Positions 61,001 through 64,000 of a DNA stretch of 64,000 nucleotides are shown here, piece after piece. The translations under genes were made by a program, and so were the position numbers. The stretch lies in assembly GCA_011009095.1 (NCBI GenBank), contig VTPC01000606.1, forward strand, positions 78,498 to 142,497, in the 5' to 3' direction. The DNA comes from Ignelater luminosus. Taxonomy: Eukaryota; Arthropoda; Insecta; Coleoptera; Elateridae. Each line of letters begins with the position of its first letter. The stretch's first letter is position 1. Below the pieces are notes generated by a model. The model was not told the origin of the DNA. It saw only the letters and a program-made list of their open reading frames with translations, and did no database searches.

Positions 61001-62985
61001 ACTTCGGATATAACGAACTCATTTCGTAAGTCCCTCGTGGCTCATTATAACCGACTTCCACTTGGTAGTATTGGTCAAAAGAATTTTTCGAGTGTACTTT
61101 TGATAAATTCAAGGTTAGTTGTTTGCGTTGCAAAGATGAAATCAACAAAACAGTTTTCTCTTTTTCCATGAATTTCCAGACTCTGAACCTTCATACAGTT
61201 CCACCACCTGCATCCTCACCCTAAGAAGATACGTCATTGACTTTTTACTCTTACCTGATGTATAGTTGAAGGCTACAAAAAATCGAATTTAGCTTGTGAT
61301 GCACTAAATTCTTGATCCGACTCTGCTAATAACATGCGATCATTAAAATTTAAGTTCTCAGTAGGCTGTGAGATTTTTCCGTAGGACGTAGCTCAGACAC
61401 AACGTATACCAACACATAACCTATAAACTGATGATTTTGCCGTATTTTTAATGCAAACTGTCAACTTAACAGATAATTTTTCAGAATAAGCTAAAACATG
61501 ATTTTTTATTTCATAGCGTTCTGGGAACTTAAATTTTAATGATCGCGTGCTAGTTGGTTAAAACAGAGTTTCTCAATGTTTTGCTTGTTGTATAGGAGGA
61601 CTTCCCTAGACTCTTACACGGATCAATATTTAAAAATTCAGTTTGTTTCTAGATGTTGATATTTGGTTAGAAAGTAAAATAAAAAATTTCTCTATATTCT
61701 AGAAGTAGAAACTAAAAGGTAAAGGATTAACAAGGGAATAAAATCCAGTTTGATTGAAGAAAAATTGAAAAGATCCCAGACGAATTGTTGGTAGAAGCGG
61801 AAATGCTAGCCTACTTACTTGAAAAAAATCTACGATGTCCAGCCTGCTCGAAAGGTGCAATTGATATGAAAAACCTGACCGTATCGACATAAATCAAATC
61901 TCAAGTCTCTTGCCCATGGAATTTATCCATTCGCGTCAACCTTCTATGACTTGATGTCTTGATACCTCAAGATCATTAGAGTCGAAAATAAGTTTGGGCA
62001 CCGCATATAAGCTTCTGAACGAAACGTTAGTGTAAACCTAACTAACCAGAAGGGTGCCATCATGTCAAAAATGAACTTTGAACGGAGACACCAAAAGTGT
62101 AAGTTTCAATAGATTCTGAATTTTCTGTACATACCTTCACTGGGCAGAGTTTAAGGCAAGCAAACCGAAATAGCTGAAAACTTGTAGCCCATTGTGTTGA
62201 ATATCAGCAAAGGCTTCAGTCTATAAAATTCCTTAAAGCGTTTCTTCGACATAATACAACGTTGGAGCCCAATCTTAGGCTACGCTGCTGTTTGTTGCGT
62301 GCAGTTGCTTTGGAAGAAAAAGAAGATGACACGGTGCTGAATAATATTCCAGCTAGAATGTTTTTTTCCTTCGGAAAGGAATTGAAGACTGACCTACATA
62401 GCTTACGAGTATAGTAGAACAGAACTTAACAGTATTGCAGATTGATCTAAAGAAACCTCGAAATCTACTTCTGAGAAATCCAAAATAAGATTCAAGCCCT
62501 AATGAGCACTGTCCTAAAGTATGGATCAGTATTTAAACGTCTGAAAGTAAATAAAGCTCAGTCAATCTGAAAAGGGCTACTGCTAAGAAAAGCTCGACTG
62601 CCTTAAAGCAGACAGTTTGAAAAAAAACCCTAACTGCCTAGTAAATGCCCACCTGGCTAGAAAAGGCCAGTCGATCTTAAAGGACCATGATTCGTAATCA
62701 GTTTCATTTTAAACAGTATTTAGTAAACAGTAGCACGAACTAAAGCAGTTATCATCTAGTGCTATCAACTTTCTGTCACAGAATTCTGTGAATTCTCTTT
62801 ACAAGAATTGTTTTATTTGTTAATCACTATGCGCTGTACGCAACAAGGTCGAAGCTTTCACCACGTAAAAATGGCGCTGCTGTAGAGCCAAGCTTGACCA
62901 AAATACAGTATGCGTCAATTTAGACGGCATTCCAATGAGAAATCTGTTTATAAATTCGCCAGATTGGACTGATAAATACATTTTA
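58070..62985. other. Unassigned AT-rich DNA
   Basis: No gene recognised. It has an AAT trinucleotide run at about 60380-60408, a G-rich patch at 59704-59720 next to ATGCAAAT (59735), and TGACGTCA at 60283. ATACCCTGTA at 58604-58613 resembles a right tip of the foldback family without a visible left partner. A short run of degenerate words (about 30 bp apart) lies near 62570-62690. Confidence 0.45.
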
Positions 62986-62987
62986 TA

Positions 62988-63507
62988 CAGGGTGTTTCAA
63001 AGTAACGCCTATCGTTCCAGTGATCGATTCAGTAAGGCAGAGAAAAATCGAAAAGCAAGAGCAACAAAACTTCTGTGTGGTCTTCGATATCTTGTAATAA
63101 TGTTAAATCAAATTGAATTTAAACGAAATGGACAATTATTATTTACATTAGAAATGCTTTTTAAGAAGTAAATATTTACAAATGATGCCCAAACAAGTCT
63201 CCGCCAACCCTAATGCATTTGCACGATGCAGCAGCGAAGCACCGACCGTTTGTAACATGACCTTATCAATTTAAAACAGCAGCTGCCCGAAACCGGTCAA
63301 TTACATTTTCTGGTTGGACGGCTTCTTCTGTTTAGACGTTTTCTTTAATAATAAATTCCCAAAAAAAGGCCTAAAGAATTGGTGTCAGGCGGGGAAGACA
63401 AGATATTGGTCTCTCTTCTGCAATGAAGGCCGAGCTGACATTTTATCCCTCCAGCTTTTCGATTATTTTACCTTACTGAATCGTTACTTTAGTTTTTAAA
63501 CACCCTG
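62988..63507. mobile_element. Mariner-like element 4 (TA target) with transposase remnant
   Basis: The ends are CAGGGTGTTT in inverted orientation, with TA at 62986-62987 and 63508-63509. Arms are imperfect over about 65 bp; ACGATTCAGTAAGG-like and AATCGAAAAGC words are in both. The interior reads on the minus strand as a decayed C-terminus of a mariner-like transposase (KVMLQTVGASLL, then ALGLAETCLGII, matching the region with a bulky RRxRxCIxxxGxxFEH pattern) together with a trace of the preceding block. The elements at 2041 and 25598 have the same kind of tip and target. Confidence 0.8.
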
Positions 63508-63659
63508 TATTTAATTAAACATCGAGAAACAAGTTTTAATTTTTTAATTTATGAACACAGAATTCCACTATAAGAAATTTAAAGAACGCGAATATCTTAT
63601 TCCGGGACTATCCCGAATCCTGGTAAATAAAGATTTTGGGCAGCACAAGACGTTCAATT

Positions 63660-63970
63660 TAGAGACTTGCGCGGGCCGGGTTTTTTAGGCGCACCTTTGT
63701 GCCCAGGTGCTCATTTTAAAAATTTATCTGGCTTTACGGGTCTATGTCAGATCAACCTGGCTGTCCTGGCTTGGGTCGCGCTTTTCGGCCCTGTCGGGCT
63801 TGTCAAGTTGTTTGGAATTGTCGAACCTATCAAACTTTCCGAGTCGGTCGGGCTTTTCATACAATTATTTTTGTACTGATCCGAAGCGAACCGAGATCTT
63901 ATTCGTATTAACTCCGACATGCGTTATTTTCACACTGATCCGAACAAGCATTGTTTTTATACTGAACTGA
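63660..63970 (-). repeat. CCCGA-rich dispersed repeat (copy B, inverted)
   Basis: Read on the minus strand it has AAAGCCCGACCGACTCGG, GCCCGACAGGGCCGAAAAG and CCCGTAAAGCCAGATAAAT, then a segment ending in AAAAACCCGGCCCGCGCAAG. This follows the same order as 7450-7600, including the TAAAT-TTTAAA junction and the CCGGCCC block. The remainder to the window end has GATCCGAA-containing words that may belong to the same repeat. Confidence 0.68.
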
Positions 63971-64000
63971 AGCGAGGGAGTTTCCTACTGTAACGTAGTA

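Noticed and set aside
1-64000. tRNA, rRNA or snRNA genes
   Set aside because: I scanned for tRNA-like TTCGA loops with paired arms and conserved rRNA words and found none that could be supported by eye.

Overview
The window looks like repeat-rich, AT-rich nuclear DNA from an arthropod, most likely an insect. The signs are Jockey-type and RTE-like LINEs, Ty3/gypsy and Ty1/copia relics, a piggyBac relic, mariner-like transposase relics, many TA-flanked inverted-repeat elements and several satellite-like arrays. I found no bacterial gene organisation, no CRISPR array, no tRNA or rRNA I can support, and no host protein-coding exon I can defend. Every protein similarity I recognise belongs to a transposable element, and all are broken by stops, frameshifts or deletions. 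Assignments come from reading motifs by eye; no search was run.

Layout. 1-5.7 kb: mostly unassigned, with a 1 kb TA-flanked foldback element (2041-3052) that carries a scrap of mariner-like transposase in its loop. 5.7-8.3 kb: Ty3/gypsy pol relic, a CCCGA-rich repeat and a mariner-like transposase relic. 10.2-15.4 kb: Ty1/copia relic followed by a nearly complete but dead Jockey-type LINE on the minus strand. 17.8-21.6 kb: degenerate short-period repeat, holding a 400-base assembly gap, an internally deleted LINE and a 433 bp MITE, then a second Jockey-type RT relic. 24.9-27.4 kb: piggyBac transposase relic split by a 0.9 kb foldback element. 28.1-32.5 kb: satellite of about 270 bp units, interrupted by an unassigned 0.65 kb block and by a 2.6 kb LINE with a perfect 30 bp target-site duplication. 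35-38.4 kb: a possible LTR-element fragment and a GC-rich LINE gag relic. 38.8 and 40.4 kb: two more palindromic elements. 43.4-45.7 kb: degenerate repeat split by a 1 kb near-perfect foldback element. 46.4-47.6 kb: internally deleted LINE between 31 bp direct repeats. 48-49.7 kb: a satellite of about 200 bp units with an embedded MITE. 53.4-58.1 kb: a satellite of about 130-150 bp units with a young 417 bp higher-order repeat. 63-64 kb: a mariner-like element and a second, inverted copy of the CCCGA-rich repeat.

No genes here work together in a pathway. The organising principle is layered insertion: TA-targeting elements and LINEs have landed inside older satellites and older transposons, and target-site marks let several layers be ordered. 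I did not find an undescribed coding system. The most interesting material is the family of long foldback elements with CAGKGTGTC-type ends, the LINE copies with long duplications but missing parts, and the 417 bp higher-order repeat.
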